Below are positions 43,950 to 53,014 of a stretch of DNA of 64,000 bases, one piece after another; position 1 is the stretch's first letter, and every line of letters starts with the position of its first letter. A model generated the notes under the pieces. It was given only the letters and a program-made list of their open reading frames with translations, ran no database searches and was not told the origin of the DNA. The stretch is from positions 992,001-1,056,000 of the forward strand of contig NZ_JACHZX010000001.1 in NCBI RefSeq assembly GCF_014193845.1. The letters are read 5' to 3'. Position numbers and translations under genes: made by a program. Source of the stretch: Sphingomonas sp. BK345. Lineage in GTDB: Bacteria > Pseudomonadota > Alphaproteobacteria > Sphingomonadales > Sphingomonadaceae.

Positions 43950-45974
43950 ATGGCCTATTCGATCAGCCGCCGCGCGCTGCTCCGCGCCACCACCGCGAGC
44001 GCGGCGCTCGCCGGTCTCGCGAAGCTCGCCCCGCTCCACGCCGCGCCTAGGGCCGCGCCTGAGGCGGCACCGCTGACGCAGAACCGCGCCCCGCTCGCGC
44101 CGCAGCCGCTCCAGCCGCTGCCGACCGGCGCGATCAAGCCCGCCGGCTGGCTGCGGCGCCAGCTCGAGATCCAGGCGCGCGGCATGGGCGGACGGCTCGA
44201 CGAGACCTGGCCCGACGTCGGCGCCAACAGCGGCTGGCTCGGCGGCACCGGCGAGAGCTGGGAGCGCGGCCCCTATTTCCTTGACGGGCTGCTGCCGCTG
44301 GCGTGGCAGCTCGACGATCCCGCGCTCAAGGCGAAGGCGCAGCGCTTCGTCGAGTGGACGCTGGCGAGCCAGCGCCCCGACGGCATGTTCGGTCCCGCCA
44401 GCAACGACGACTGGTGGCCGCGCATGGTGATGCTCAAGGTGCTCACCCAATATCACGAGCTCACCGGCGACCCGCGCGTGCTCCGGCTGATGACCGCCTA
44501 TTTCGCGCAGCAGCTGAACGCCCTGCCCGCGCGCCCGCTGAAGGACTGGGGCAAGTTCCGCTGGCAGGACCAGGTCGTATCGGTGATCTGGCTGTACAAT
44601 CGCACCGGCGAGGCCAGCCTGCTCGAACTGGCCGCGCTGCTCAAGCGGCAGGGCTATGACTGGCAGGGGCTGTTCGCCGATTACCCCTATCGCACCAAGA
44701 CCAGCAAACGGGCGATCGGGCTCGACAAGCCCGACGTGCCCGGCGAGGTGCCCGAGGGGCTGAAGGATCCGGCGCTCTCGGTCCACGGCGTCAACAACGC
44801 GCAGGCGCTCAAGGTCTCGCCGGTCTGGTCGGTGGTGTCGGGCGACGCGGCGGATCGCGCCGCGATCCGGCGGCAGCTCGGCGCACTCGACCGCTATCAC
44901 GGGCTGCCGATCGGCATCTACTCGGCCGACGAGCATCTCGCCGGGCGCAGCCCGAGCCAGGGGGTCGAATTGTGCGCGATCGTCGAGGCGATGTACTCGC
45001 TCGAACAGGCGCTGGCGATCACCGGCGACGCGGACCTGGCCGACCGGATCGAGCGGCTCGCCTATAACGCGCTGCCCGCCACCTTCACCGACGACATGTG
45101 GGCGCACCAGTACGATCAGCAGCCCAACCAGGTGCAATGCGTCCACGGTCCCGGTCCCTGGACCACCAACGGGCCTGAATCGAACATGTTCGGGCTCGAG
45201 CCGCATTTCGGCTGCTGCACCGCCAACTTCCACCAGGGCTGGCCCAAGCTGACCACCCATCTGTGGATGGCCTCGGCCGACGGCGGGCTGGCGGCGACGC
45301 TCTACGCGCCCTGCACCGTCGCGACGCGAGTGCGCGACGTGCCGGTCACGCTGCGGCAGGAGACCGACTATCCGTTCCGCCATGCCGTCGCCATCGCGGT
45401 AGAGCCCGCGCGACCGTTGACCTTCCCGATCCGGCTGCGGGTCCCGGGCTGGTCCCAGCAAACGAGCGTGCTCGTCAACGGCGAGGCGCAGCCGGCGCGG
45501 CCCGACCGGGGCTTCGTGCGCGTCGAGCGCGAGTGGCGGCCGGGCGATCGCATCGAGCTCGCCTTCACCAGCAGCCCGCGCGCGGTCGTCTCTCCGGAAG
45601 GATGGACCAGCTTCGAGGACGGTGCGCTGGTGTTCGCGCTGCCGATCGAGGAGAAGTGGACCAAGGTGCGCCAGCGCGGGCTCACCGCCGACTGGGAGAT
45701 CCGTCCGGCCAGCCGCTGGGCGTTCGCGGTGACACCCGGCGCTCCCCTCGAGCGTGTCGAGCGCTCGGTCGGGCCAGTGCCCTTCTCGCGCCGCTCGCCC
45801 GCGGTGCTCCTCACCACACAGGCAGTGCCGATCGACGGGTGGGGGATCACGGATGGTGCGGCAAGCCCCCCTCCGGCGGCAGCGAAGCCATCCGGTGCCC
45901 GACGTACGCTCGTCTTGATGCCTTACGGTGTGCCCAAGCTCCGCATCACCGCCTTCCCGTCGCGCGTCCTCTGA
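43950..45974 (+). CDS. Beta-L-arabinofuranosidase-like (GH127/DUF1680) enzyme
   Basis: A 674-residue exported enzyme with a twin-arginine-like signal (SISRRALLRATTASAALAG). The catalytic zinc ligands of GH127 are present: Glu340-x-Cys342 in GVELCAIVEAM and Cys422-Cys423 in HFGCCTANFHQGWPKL; one of the pair is the nucleophile in studied enzymes. An alpha/alpha barrel (W-P repeats around residue 150) is followed by beta domains (RLRVPGWSQQTSVLVNGEAQ). It starts 23 bases after the glutaminase-type gene. Likely role: cleavage of arabinose-containing plant glycans in the periplasm. Confidence 0.88.
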   Translation: MAYSISRRALLRATTASAALAGLAKLAPLHAAPRAAPEAAPLTQNRAPLAPQPLQPLPTGAIKPAGWLRRQLEIQARGMGGRLDETWPDVGANSGWLGGTGESWERGPYFLDGLLPLAWQLDDPALKAKAQRFVEWTLASQRPDGMFGPASNDDWWPRMVMLKVLTQYHELTGDPRVLRLMTAYFAQQLNALPARPLKDWGKFRWQDQVVSVIWLYNRTGEASLLELAALLKRQGYDWQGLFADYPYRTKTSKRAIGLDKPDVPGEVPEGLKDPALSVHGVNNAQALKVSPVWSVVSGDAADRAAIRRQLGALDRYHGLPIGIYSADEHLAGRSPSQGVELCAIVEAMYSLEQALAITGDADLADRIERLAYNALPATFTDDMWAHQYDQQPNQVQCVHGPGPWTTNGPESNMFGLEPHFGCCTANFHQGWPKLTTHLWMASADGGLAATLYAPCTVATRVRDVPVTLRQETDYPFRHAVAIAVEPARPLTFPIRLRVPGWSQQTSVLVNGEAQPARPDRGFVRVEREWRPGDRIELAFTSSPRAVVSPEGWTSFEDGALVFALPIEEKWTKVRQRGLTADWEIRPASRWAFAVTPGAPLERVERSVGPVPFSRRSPAVLLTTQAVPIDGWGITDGAASPPPAAAKPSGARRTLVLMPYGVPKLRITAFPSRVL

Positions 45975-46362
45975 TCGACCCGACCAGCGAGCGCGTCGCA
46001 GCGGCGGGCAGAGCAAACAGAGGCGGCCTCGCGTACTCGGTCGGGCTGTTCCTCCGACTGACGCGCGGTTTCTCAGAGGGCCATTCACAGCAGGCGCGAT
46101 CCTTCGCCGTGATCGTATCTTCTCTCCGCGTCGAAGCGATCGGCCCCGCGCGGCGGCGTCAGGTTCGGTCCGCGTGCGGAAGGCGGACGACGAGGCGGGC
46201 GAGTTCGTCGACGCGCGCCCGCCCCTGCTCGGGTTGCCACCCCGCCGGCGGGCTCGAGCTGCGGCGAGGCGGTGCAGCGCGTCCCTCGTCTTCTCCGGCA
46301 CGAAGGCGCGCGTGACATCGCCCCGGTTTGCCGTTGTCGACACGTTCGGTTATGAGCATGCA
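45975..46362. other. 388-base stretch without a recognisable gene
   Basis: Both strands are open in places, but the translations are arginine- and serine-rich shadow sequence with no family similarity. No T-run terminator follows the GH127-like gene. The palindrome TGTCGACA at 46335-46342, near the right end, is the only site worth marking; the GntR promoter should lie here. Confidence 0.55.
46335..46342. promoter_or_regulatory. TGTCGACA palindrome before gntR
   Basis: A perfect 8-base palindrome 20 bases upstream of the GntR start (in context TTGTCGACAC). The same 8 bases occur in front of the second TonB receptor at 60428-60435. It may be an autoregulatory site, but an 8-base palindrome can arise by chance. 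Confidence 0.35.
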
Positions 46363-47094
46363 ATGTCCGCCGAGGCTCCTCCCATCGATGTCCGCGTGCC
46401 TGCGCGCAAGGGTGACCGCCACCAGGAGGCGGTCACGCTGCTGCGCCGGATGATCCTCTCCGGCGAGCTCGCTCCCGGCGAACCGCTCCGCGAGGTCGCG
46501 CTCAGCGAGCAGTTCGGCACGTCGCGCACGCCCGTTCGCGAGGCATTGCGGACGCTGGCGGCAGAGGGACTGGTGACGCTGCTGCCCAACCGGACGGTGC
46601 AGGTCAGCCAGCTCGACGAACAGGCCGCCTCGGACGTCTTCAGCGTGCTCGGCGCGCTCGAGTCGCTCGCGGCACGGCTCGCGTGCGAGCGGATGCGGCC
46701 CGAGGACATGGAGGTGCTCTCCGAGCTGCAGGGCGATCTGGCGCATTATTTCGAGGTGCGCGACCGGCCGCGCTATCTGGAAGCCAACCGGCTGATCCAC
46801 GAGCATATCGTCGAGTCCTCCGGCAATACCTCTCTGGTGCTGGCGTGGCGGCTGCTGCTGCCGCGGGCGGAGCGCGCGCGCCACGTCAGCACGCTCGACC
46901 ACGCGCGCTGGGCCGAGGCGTTCCAGGAGCATGTCGAGATCGAGCGCGCCTTCCGCGCCCGCGACGTCGCCGCGATCGCGCGGCTGATGGAGGCGCACTT
47001 CGACAACGGGGCCAACAGCATCCAGGAGGCGCGCAAGCGCGCGCGGCGCGAGCAAAGGTCGCGGGCGTACAGGAGCGCGCCCGGCGCCGAGTGA
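46363..47094 (+). CDS. GntR family transcriptional regulator (FCD group)
   Basis: A 243-residue regulator with an N-terminal winged helix (about residues 20-85, GELAPGEPLREVALSEQFGT then SRTPVREALRTLAAEGLV) and an FCD ligand domain (NRLIHEHIVESSGNTSLVLA; EHVEIERAFRARDVAAIARL then MEAHF, with His residues placed for metal). FCD regulators sense organic acids and related metabolites. It is convergent with the leftward MFS/catabolic run and is the only regulator in the 46-64 kb locus, so it is the best candidate for binding the operators at 52972 and 56519. Confidence 0.92.
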   Translation: MSAEAPPIDVRVPARKGDRHQEAVTLLRRMILSGELAPGEPLREVALSEQFGTSRTPVREALRTLAAEGLVTLLPNRTVQVSQLDEQAASDVFSVLGALESLAARLACERMRPEDMEVLSELQGDLAHYFEVRDRPRYLEANRLIHEHIVESSGNTSLVLAWRLLLPRAERARHVSTLDHARWAEAFQEHVEIERAFRARDVAAIARLMEAHFDNGANSIQEARKRARREQRSRAYRSAPGAE

Positions 47095-47113
47095 CGCCGC
47101 CGCGGCAACGGGC

Positions 47114-48439
47114 TCAGCCGCCGCCGCGATAGAGCAGGCGCGACGCGTCGATCCGCAGGAACAGCAGCCCGCCCAGCGCCGACAGCGCGGCGAGCACGTA
47201 CATCGCCGCATTCCACCCGCTCCAGTGGAGGATATAGCCGGTGATCACCGCCGCGAGCGCGCCGCCGATATTGCCGAACGTGTTCATCACCGCGGACACC
47301 GACCCGGCATAGACCCCGCCGACGTCGAGCGTCAGCGCCCAGGAGACGCCGACGGTCAGCTCCAGCCCGAACACCGCGAGCGCGAACCAGGCCACGCTCA
47401 CCAGCGGCGAGTGGCTCAGCACCCCCGCGGGGATCGCCACGGCGGCGAGCGCGAAGCCCACCACCGCCACCGCGCGCCGCGCCCAGGTGACGCGGCCGGT
47501 GCGCCGCAGCAGATGGTCCGACACCCAACCTCCCGCCACGTCTCCGACCACGCCCGCCATCAGCGGCAGGCTGGCGAACAGCCCCATCCGCGCCAGCTCG
47601 AAATCGCGCACCTCGCCGAGATACTTGGGGAACCATGTCAGGAAGATGTTGATCGAATAGGCGTAGCAGAAATACATCGCCGAGATCAGCCAGAGCTGCG
47701 GCTGCGCCAGGATGCGCCGCCACGGCACCCGCGCCGTAGCGCCGGCCGCGGCCTGCGGCGCCAGCGCCGCCGCGATCATCTCGCGCTCGGCGGCGTTGGT
47801 GCCGGCATGATCCTGCGGCCGGTCGCGGTAATAGCCGAACCACACCGCGGCCCAGACCAGTCCCAGCCCCGCGAAGATCAGGAACGGCGCGCGCCAGCCG
47901 AGGTGGATCATCAGCCATACCACCAGCAGCGGCGTCAGCGCCGCGCCGAGCCGCGCGCCCGCGTGGGTCACGCCCTGCGCGAAGCCGCGCTCGGCGGGCA
48001 GCATCCAGCGGCTGAGCGAGCGCGTCGCGTTGGGGAAGGCGCCCGCCTCGCCGCAGCCGAACAGGAAGCGGCAGGCGATCAGCGAGCCGATGCTCCAAGT
48101 CGCGGTCGTCAGCGCGGTGAAGCTCGACCACCATATCACCACCGCGGTGAGCACGCGGCGCGGGCCGAAGCGGTCGCCGAGCCAGCCACCGGGGATCTGG
48201 AACAAGGCATAGCCGATCTGGAACACGCCCAGCACCCAGCCCCAGGCGCGGTCGCCGATGCCATATTCCTGCTGGATCATCGGCCCGGTCACCGAGATGA
48301 CCACGCGGTCCATGTAGGTGATCATATAGGCCAGCACGGTGAGCCACAGCACGACGTGGCGCACCCGCGTCGGCCGCATCGCCGCGGGGGCGCCGGCGGA
48401 TGCGGGCACCGGCGCCGCGGCGAGCGGCACCCCGCTCAT
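47114..48439 (-). CDS. MFS transporter, anion:cation symporter type
   Basis: A 441-residue, 12-span transporter. The motif GWVLGVFQIGYALFQIPGGW followed by LGDRFGPRRVL and CGEAGAFPNATRSLSRWML are characteristic of the ACS family (glucarate, phthalate, hexuronate and similar organic anions). It overlaps the amidohydrolase stop by ATGA and is the last gene of the leftward catabolic run, so it probably imports the acid product of periplasmic oxidation. Confidence 0.92.
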   Translation of the reverse strand: MSGVPLAAAPVPASAGAPAAMRPTRVRHVVLWLTVLAYMITYMDRVVISVTGPMIQQEYGIGDRAWGWVLGVFQIGYALFQIPGGWLGDRFGPRRVLTAVVIWWSSFTALTTATWSIGSLIACRFLFGCGEAGAFPNATRSLSRWMLPAERGFAQGVTHAGARLGAALTPLLVVWLMIHLGWRAPFLIFAGLGLVWAAVWFGYYRDRPQDHAGTNAAEREMIAAALAPQAAAGATARVPWRRILAQPQLWLISAMYFCYAYSINIFLTWFPKYLGEVRDFELARMGLFASLPLMAGVVGDVAGGWVSDHLLRRTGRVTWARRAVAVVGFALAAVAIPAGVLSHSPLVSVAWFALAVFGLELTVGVSWALTLDVGGVYAGSVSAVMNTFGNIGGALAAVITGYILHWSGWNAAMYVLAALSALGGLLFLRIDASRLLYRGGG

Positions 48440-49770
48440 CGGACCGACGGTACCTTGGTGCCGCCGACATAGACCGCGGCGATGCGGCGGCTGTTGCGGA
48501 TGTCGCGCGTCGGGTCGGCGTCGAGCACGACGAAATCGGCGAGGCGGCCGGTCGCGATCACGCCGCGGTCGCCGGTGCCGAGCCACTGCGCGGAGCGGCC
48601 GGTCGCGGCGTGGATCGCCTGCGCCGGGGTGAAGCCCGCCTTCACCAGCTGCTCCAGCTCCCAATGTTCGGAATAGCCCGGCAGCCGCCCCGGCGGCCCC
48701 GCGTCGGTGCCGAAGCCGTAGCGGACCCCAGCGCGCGCCAGCGCCATTTCATTGTCGCGCGCCTGCTCGTCGATCCTCGGCAGCGCGGGATAGATGCGGC
48801 TCGACGCGATCGACTTCTCGCGCTCGGGACTCTCCAGCCCCGCGATCGTGGCGGGGTCGGCGGCCTGGCGGAAGAACGGGTCGCGCGTGCGCGGATTGTC
48901 CGCGGCGAAGGCGTAGACCGCGGCCTCGCGGCTGAGCGTGCCGGCGCCCTGCCACACGCCGTGCGCCTTCATCGCCCCGATCAGCTCGGCGTCGACCGGC
49001 CTGTCGCGCACGCTGTGCATGAAGCCGTCGATCCCCTGCGCCACCAGCATCTTGGCGTCGGCGAGGTAGAAGACATGGGCGAGCACGCGCTTGCCGCGGC
49101 GGTGGCCGGCGTCGATGATCGCCTTGCTGATCGCGTAGGGCATCTTCGGCATCGCGCCGAGCTCGTCGTCCATCCACAGCTTGATATAGTCGACGCCCTT
49201 GCGCGCCTGCGCGTCGACCTCGGCGGCCGCCTCCTCGGGCGTGGCGACGGGGTGATTGATCCCCGGCACGCCGCCATAGCCGCCCTTGAACACCAGCCCC
49301 TGCCCCGCGGTCAGCAGCCGCGCCATCGTCTGCGGACCGTCGCGGCCGGCGTCGCGGATCGCGAGCACGCTGTCCTTGTCGGTGCCCATCGACTGTACCG
49401 TGGTCACGCCGAAGGCGGCGTAGGTGCGCAGGTCGCGCCGTACCGACTCGGGGGTGAAATACTCCGCCTTCTGGACGAGGTCGCGCACCGTGCCGATGTG
49501 GATGTGGAGATCGATGATCCCGGGCATCAGGTACTTGCCGCCGAGGTCGACGGTGCGCACGCCGCGGCGCTTCGGCGCCTTGCCCTGCGCGCCGACCCAG
49601 CGGATCCGCGCGCCCTCGACCAGCATCGCCTGCCCCGCGCGCGGCACGGCGCCGGTGCCGTCGATCAGCGTGAAGCCGCGGTAGAGCACCGGCTCCGCGC
49701 GCGCCGCGCCCGCCAGCAGCAGCGCGGCGAGCGGCGCCCATCGCGCCGCACCCGTCATCGTCCGTCGCAT
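48436..49770 (-). CDS. Secreted metal-dependent amidohydrolase
   Basis: A 444-residue amidohydrolase of the imidazolonepropionase-like group with a signal peptide (RWAPLAALLLAGAARA). Metal ligands are visible in order: HxH of GIIDLHIHIG, Lys of YIKLW, His of VLAHVFY, His of FMHSV and Asp of GFGTDAG. The start ATG 49770 lies 6 bases after GGGAGG; an ATG two codons earlier is also possible. It would hydrolyse an amide, lactone or ester bond in the periplasm. Member of the leftward run between the hydroxyacid oxidase and the MFS gene. Confidence 0.9.
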   Translation of the reverse strand: MRRTMTGAARWAPLAALLLAGAARAEPVLYRGFTLIDGTGAVPRAGQAMLVEGARIRWVGAQGKAPKRRGVRTVDLGGKYLMPGIIDLHIHIGTVRDLVQKAEYFTPESVRRDLRTYAAFGVTTVQSMGTDKDSVLAIRDAGRDGPQTMARLLTAGQGLVFKGGYGGVPGINHPVATPEEAAAEVDAQARKGVDYIKLWMDDELGAMPKMPYAISKAIIDAGHRRGKRVLAHVFYLADAKMLVAQGIDGFMHSVRDRPVDAELIGAMKAHGVWQGAGTLSREAAVYAFAADNPRTRDPFFRQAADPATIAGLESPEREKSIASSRIYPALPRIDEQARDNEMALARAGVRYGFGTDAGPPGRLPGYSEHWELEQLVKAGFTPAQAIHAATGRSAQWLGTGDRGVIATGRLADFVVLDADPTRDIRNSRRIAAVYVGGTKVPSVR

Positions 49771-49812
49771 CGTCATCCTCCCAGGCTGTTCCAGCATCAC
49801 GCGGCGGGTCGC

Positions 49813-50958
49813 TCAGCGCGGCGGGGCGACCAGCACGTCGCGCCCCACCGCCGTCACGTCGCGCTGCCCCGCCAGCGCCATCGCCACCGCCAGCTCGTGG
49901 CGCAGCAGCGCGAGCATCCGCGTCACCCCCGCCCCGCCCTGCGCGCCGAGCGCATAGGCCCAGGCGCGCCCCAGCAGCACGCCGCGCGCGCCGAGCGCGA
50001 GCGCGCGCAGGATGTCGGTCCCCGAGCGGATGCCGCCGTCCATCAGCACCTCGGCGCGGCCGTCGACCGCCGCCACCACGCGCGGCAGCGCGGCGATCGC
50101 GGAGGGCGCGCCGTCGAGCTGACGGCCGCCGTGGTTGGAGACGATGATCGACTCCGCCCCGGCCGCGACCGCGTCGCGCGCGTCCTCGGCGTCGAGCACG
50201 CCCTTGATGACGAGCCGCCCGCGCCAATGCCGGCGCAGCCAGTCGAGGTCGGCCCAGGTGACCGAGGCGTCGAAGTTGCGGCTGACCCAGGCGGTGAACT
50301 CGGCCAGCCCGGCGCCGCCCGGCATCTTGGCGGCGTAGTTGCCGAGCGTGTGCGGCCGCCCGCGCACGCCGACGTCCCATGCCCACGCCGGATGGCGTGC
50401 GATCTCCACCGCGCGCCGCAGCCGCGCCGCCGCGCCCTGGTCGCCGGTCAGGCTAGTGCGCACATCGCGGCGGCGCGGGCTGTGCACGATCAGGTCGACC
50501 GTCAGCACCAGCGTCTCGACCCCCAGCGCGGCGGTGCGCGCGAGCAGGTCCTCCATGAAGCCGCGGTCCTTGATGATGTAGAGCTGGAGCATCACCGGCG
50601 CCGCCGCGGCCACCTCCTCGATCCCGCAGCAGGACGAGGAGGAGAGGATGAACGGCACCCCCGCCGCCGCCGCCGCGCGCGCCGCCTGCACCTCGCCGCG
50701 CCGCGCGTACAGCCCGGCGAGCCCGATCGGCGCGAGCGCCACCGGGAAGTCCGCCGCCTGCCCCATCAGTGTCGTGCCTAGGCTGAGCCCGTCGACGTCG
50801 CGCATCACGCGCTGGCGCAGCTTCAGCGCGGCGAGATCGGCGGTGTTGGCGCGCAGCGTCTCCTCGGCATAGGAGCCGCCGTCGATATATTCGAACAGGA
50901 AGTCGGGCAGGCGCCGCCGCGCCATCTCCCGGAAATCGTCGACCGAGGCGGCGATCAT
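49813..50958 (-). CDS. FMN-dependent alpha-hydroxy-acid oxidase
   Basis: A 381-residue member of the lactate/glycolate oxidase family. It begins MIAASVDDFREMARRRLPDF and has the FMN and substrate motifs LPDFLFEYIDGGSYAEETLR, FPVALAPIGLAGL, LQLYIIKDR, the catalytic His in SNHGGRQLDGAPS, and MDGGIRSGTDILRALALGAR. It should oxidise a 2-hydroxyacid to a 2-oxoacid. It starts 7 bases after the enoyl-CoA hydratase stop, inside the leftward run. Confidence 0.93.
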   Translation of the reverse strand: MIAASVDDFREMARRRLPDFLFEYIDGGSYAEETLRANTADLAALKLRQRVMRDVDGLSLGTTLMGQAADFPVALAPIGLAGLYARRGEVQAARAAAAAGVPFILSSSSCCGIEEVAAAAPVMLQLYIIKDRGFMEDLLARTAALGVETLVLTVDLIVHSPRRRDVRTSLTGDQGAAARLRRAVEIARHPAWAWDVGVRGRPHTLGNYAAKMPGGAGLAEFTAWVSRNFDASVTWADLDWLRRHWRGRLVIKGVLDAEDARDAVAAGAESIIVSNHGGRQLDGAPSAIAALPRVVAAVDGRAEVLMDGGIRSGTDILRALALGARGVLLGRAWAYALGAQGGAGVTRMLALLRHELAVAMALAGQRDVTAVGRDVLVAPPR

Positions 50959-50965
50959 CGCCCGC

Positions 50966-51742
50966 TCACGCGCCACGCCACTGCGGCGTGTCCTTGGCGA
51001 GGAAAGCGCGCACGCCCTCGGCGAAGTCGGCGCTGCCGTAGACGCGCGCGATCAGGTCGGCGATGTCGGGCTGCGCGGCGACGGCGGCGCGGCGGATCGC
51101 CTCCTTGCTCACCGCCATCGTCAGCGGCGCGTGCGCGAGCAGCCGCTCGACCAGCGCGGCGACGGTGGCGTCGATCTCCGCGGGCGCGACCACCGCGTTG
51201 ACCAGCCCGAGCGCGTGCAGCTCGGCCGCGTCGACGATCTCGGCGCCGAGCAGCAGCCGCTTCGCCATCGCCACGCCGGCATGCTGGACCAGCCGGCCAT
51301 AACCGCGCGCGGACAGGCAGTTGCCGATCGTCCGCGCCAGCGGCGAGCCGAACCGCGCGCCCGCGGCCGCGACGCGGAAGTCGCTCGCGAACGCCAGCGC
51401 CAGCCCGCCGCCGACCGCCCAGCCGTCGACGATCGCGATCACCGGCTGCGGCAGCGCCTCGACCGCGCCGACATAGCCGTCCATCTCGGCCTCGTAGGCG
51501 ACGCCCTGTTCGCCGCCGGTGAAGTCGCGGAAGCCGGCGATGTCGGTGCCCGAGACGAACGCCTTGCCCCCCGCGCCGCGCAACGTGACGACCCGCACCT
51601 CGCGGTCGGCGGCGATCGCGGCGCAGGCCGCGCCCAGCCCGCGCCACATGTCCCAGGTGAGCGCGTTGTACGCCGCGGGGCGGTCGAAGGTGATGCGCGC
51701 GACCGCGCCCTGCTTCTCGTAGCGGGTAACGCCCGCGCTCAC
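50966..51742 (-). CDS. Enoyl-CoA hydratase/isomerase family protein
   Basis: A 258-residue crotonase. The start of the fold is VARITFDRPAAYNALTWDMW; the oxyanion-hole segment is AGGKAFVSGTDIAGF and the second is IVDGWAVGGGLALAFASDFR. The usual catalytic Glu positions are not clearly conserved (SPLARTIGNCLSARGYG), so hydration may be replaced by another crotonase reaction. A GTG start overlaps the CoA transferase stop by GTGA. Confidence 0.9.
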   Translation of the reverse strand: MSAGVTRYEKQGAVARITFDRPAAYNALTWDMWRGLGAACAAIAADREVRVVTLRGAGGKAFVSGTDIAGFRDFTGGEQGVAYEAEMDGYVGAVEALPQPVIAIVDGWAVGGGLALAFASDFRVAAAGARFGSPLARTIGNCLSARGYGRLVQHAGVAMAKRLLLGAEIVDAAELHALGLVNAVVAPAEIDATVAALVERLLAHAPLTMAVSKEAIRRAAVAAQPDIADLIARVYGSADFAEGVRAFLAKDTPQWRGA

Positions 51743-52926
51743 GCCGTCGCGCCCTGCGCCAGCCGGCCCGCCGCGCGCAGCTCGCCGCGGATCTCGTCGC
51801 CGTGCTGGTCGAGCAGCGGTGGGGGATAGCGCACCTGCTGCGGGGTCGCCGACAGCTTCACCGGAAAGCCGAGCGCCTTGATGCTGCCCTCCACCGGGTG
51901 CGGGATGTCCTGCACCATCGCGCGCGCCTGCGCGTGCTCGCTGGTGGTCGACTGCGCATAGTCGAGGATCGGCCCGGCGGGCACGCCGGCGGCGAGCAGC
52001 GCGTCGACCCAGTCGGCGACGGGGCGCGCGCGGAAGCTGGGACGGAGCAGCTCGATCAGGTCGCGCGCGTTGCCGACGCGCGCGCTGTTGTCGACGAAGC
52101 GCGGGTCGTCCGCCAGCTCGCCGCGATCGATCACGCCGAGCAGCGCGAGCCACAGCTTCTGGTTGGCGGCGGCGAAGACGAACCAGCCGTCCGCCGCCTC
52201 CACCGCCTGATAGGGCGCAGACATGCGATTGGCGCTGCCGAGCGGGCGCGGACTCTTGCCGGTGCCCCACAGCTCCGCGGTCTCCCACACCGACAGGCCG
52301 AGCGCGGCCTCGAACAGCGAGGCGGTGACGAGCTGCCCCTCGCCGGTGCGCTCGCGCACGAACAGTGCGGACAGGATGCCATAGGCCGCGAACAGCGCCG
52401 AGCCGAGATCCCCGACGGGCGTGGTGTTCTTGACCGGTTCGGCGTCGGGGAGGCCGACCGCGCTGATCAGCCCCGACATCGCCTGCGCGATGAGGTCATA
52501 GCCGGGCCGCGTCGCCCAGGGTCCGCTCGCGCCGAAGCCCGAGATGCTGGCGTAGATCAGCCGCGGGTTGCGCGCGCGCAGCGTCTCATAGCCCATGCCC
52601 AGCCGCGCGGCGACGCCGGGACGGCCGTTCTCCACCAGCACGTCGGCGGTGTCGACCAGGGCGTAGAAGGTGTCGCGGTCGGCCGCGTCCTTGAGGTCGA
52701 GCACGATGCTGCGCTTGTTGCGGTTGAGCGCGAGGAAGCCGGGACTGTCCTCGCCCTTGAGCCGGAACCCCATCGAGCGGCGCGAGCTGTCGCCGACGTG
52801 CGGCGGCTCCACCTTGATGACGTCGGCACCCATGTCGCCCAGCAGCATGCAGCAGAACGGCCCCGCCATCACCTGCGACACGTCGAGCACCCGGATCCCC
52901 GTCAGTGGCTGATTGCCCGTCATCAT
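51739..52926 (-). CDS. CaiB/BaiF (class III) CoA transferase
   Basis: A 395-residue family III CoA transferase. The N-terminal GIRVLDVSQVMAGPFCCMLL and DMGADVIKVEPP, LNRNKRSIVLDL, SGFGASGPWATRPGYDLIAQ and the catalytic Asp173 (TPVGDLGSALFAAYGIL) are complete. It would move CoA to an organic acid. It is first in the leftward run (CoA transferase, crotonase, hydroxyacid oxidase, amidohydrolase, MFS), with an operator-like palindrome 46 bases upstream. Confidence 0.93.
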   Translation of the reverse strand: MMTGNQPLTGIRVLDVSQVMAGPFCCMLLGDMGADVIKVEPPHVGDSSRRSMGFRLKGEDSPGFLALNRNKRSIVLDLKDAADRDTFYALVDTADVLVENGRPGVAARLGMGYETLRARNPRLIYASISGFGASGPWATRPGYDLIAQAMSGLISAVGLPDAEPVKNTTPVGDLGSALFAAYGILSALFVRERTGEGQLVTASLFEAALGLSVWETAELWGTGKSPRPLGSANRMSAPYQAVEAADGWFVFAAANQKLWLALLGVIDRGELADDPRFVDNSARVGNARDLIELLRPSFRARPVADWVDALLAAGVPAGPILDYAQSTTSEHAQARAMVQDIPHPVEGSIKALGFPVKLSATPQQVRYPPPLLDQHGDEIRGELRAAGRLAQGATA

Positions 52927-52971
52927 CCTCGCCCCGCCCCCCGGCGCTCTCGTGTATTCACCTTACACATC

Positions 52972-52981
52972 TTGCATACAA
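52972..52981. promoter_or_regulatory. GntR-like operator before CoA transferase operon
   Basis: TTGCATACAA differs by one base from the perfect palindrome TTGTATACAA and fits the TNGTNTNCNA-type sites of FCD-group GntR regulators. It is 46 bases before the CoA transferase start and just after the end of the cytochrome c gene. A near match, TTGTATGCGA, lies at 56519-56528. Confidence 0.6.
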
Positions 52982-53014
52982 TAGACGCATGCGACGGCAA
53001 GGGCCAGCGCGCGC

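Noticed and set aside
46363..47094. Longer GntR reading from 45928
   Set aside because: The extra 145 codons are serine/arginine-rich without similarity; the winged helix begins soon after the ATG at 46363.
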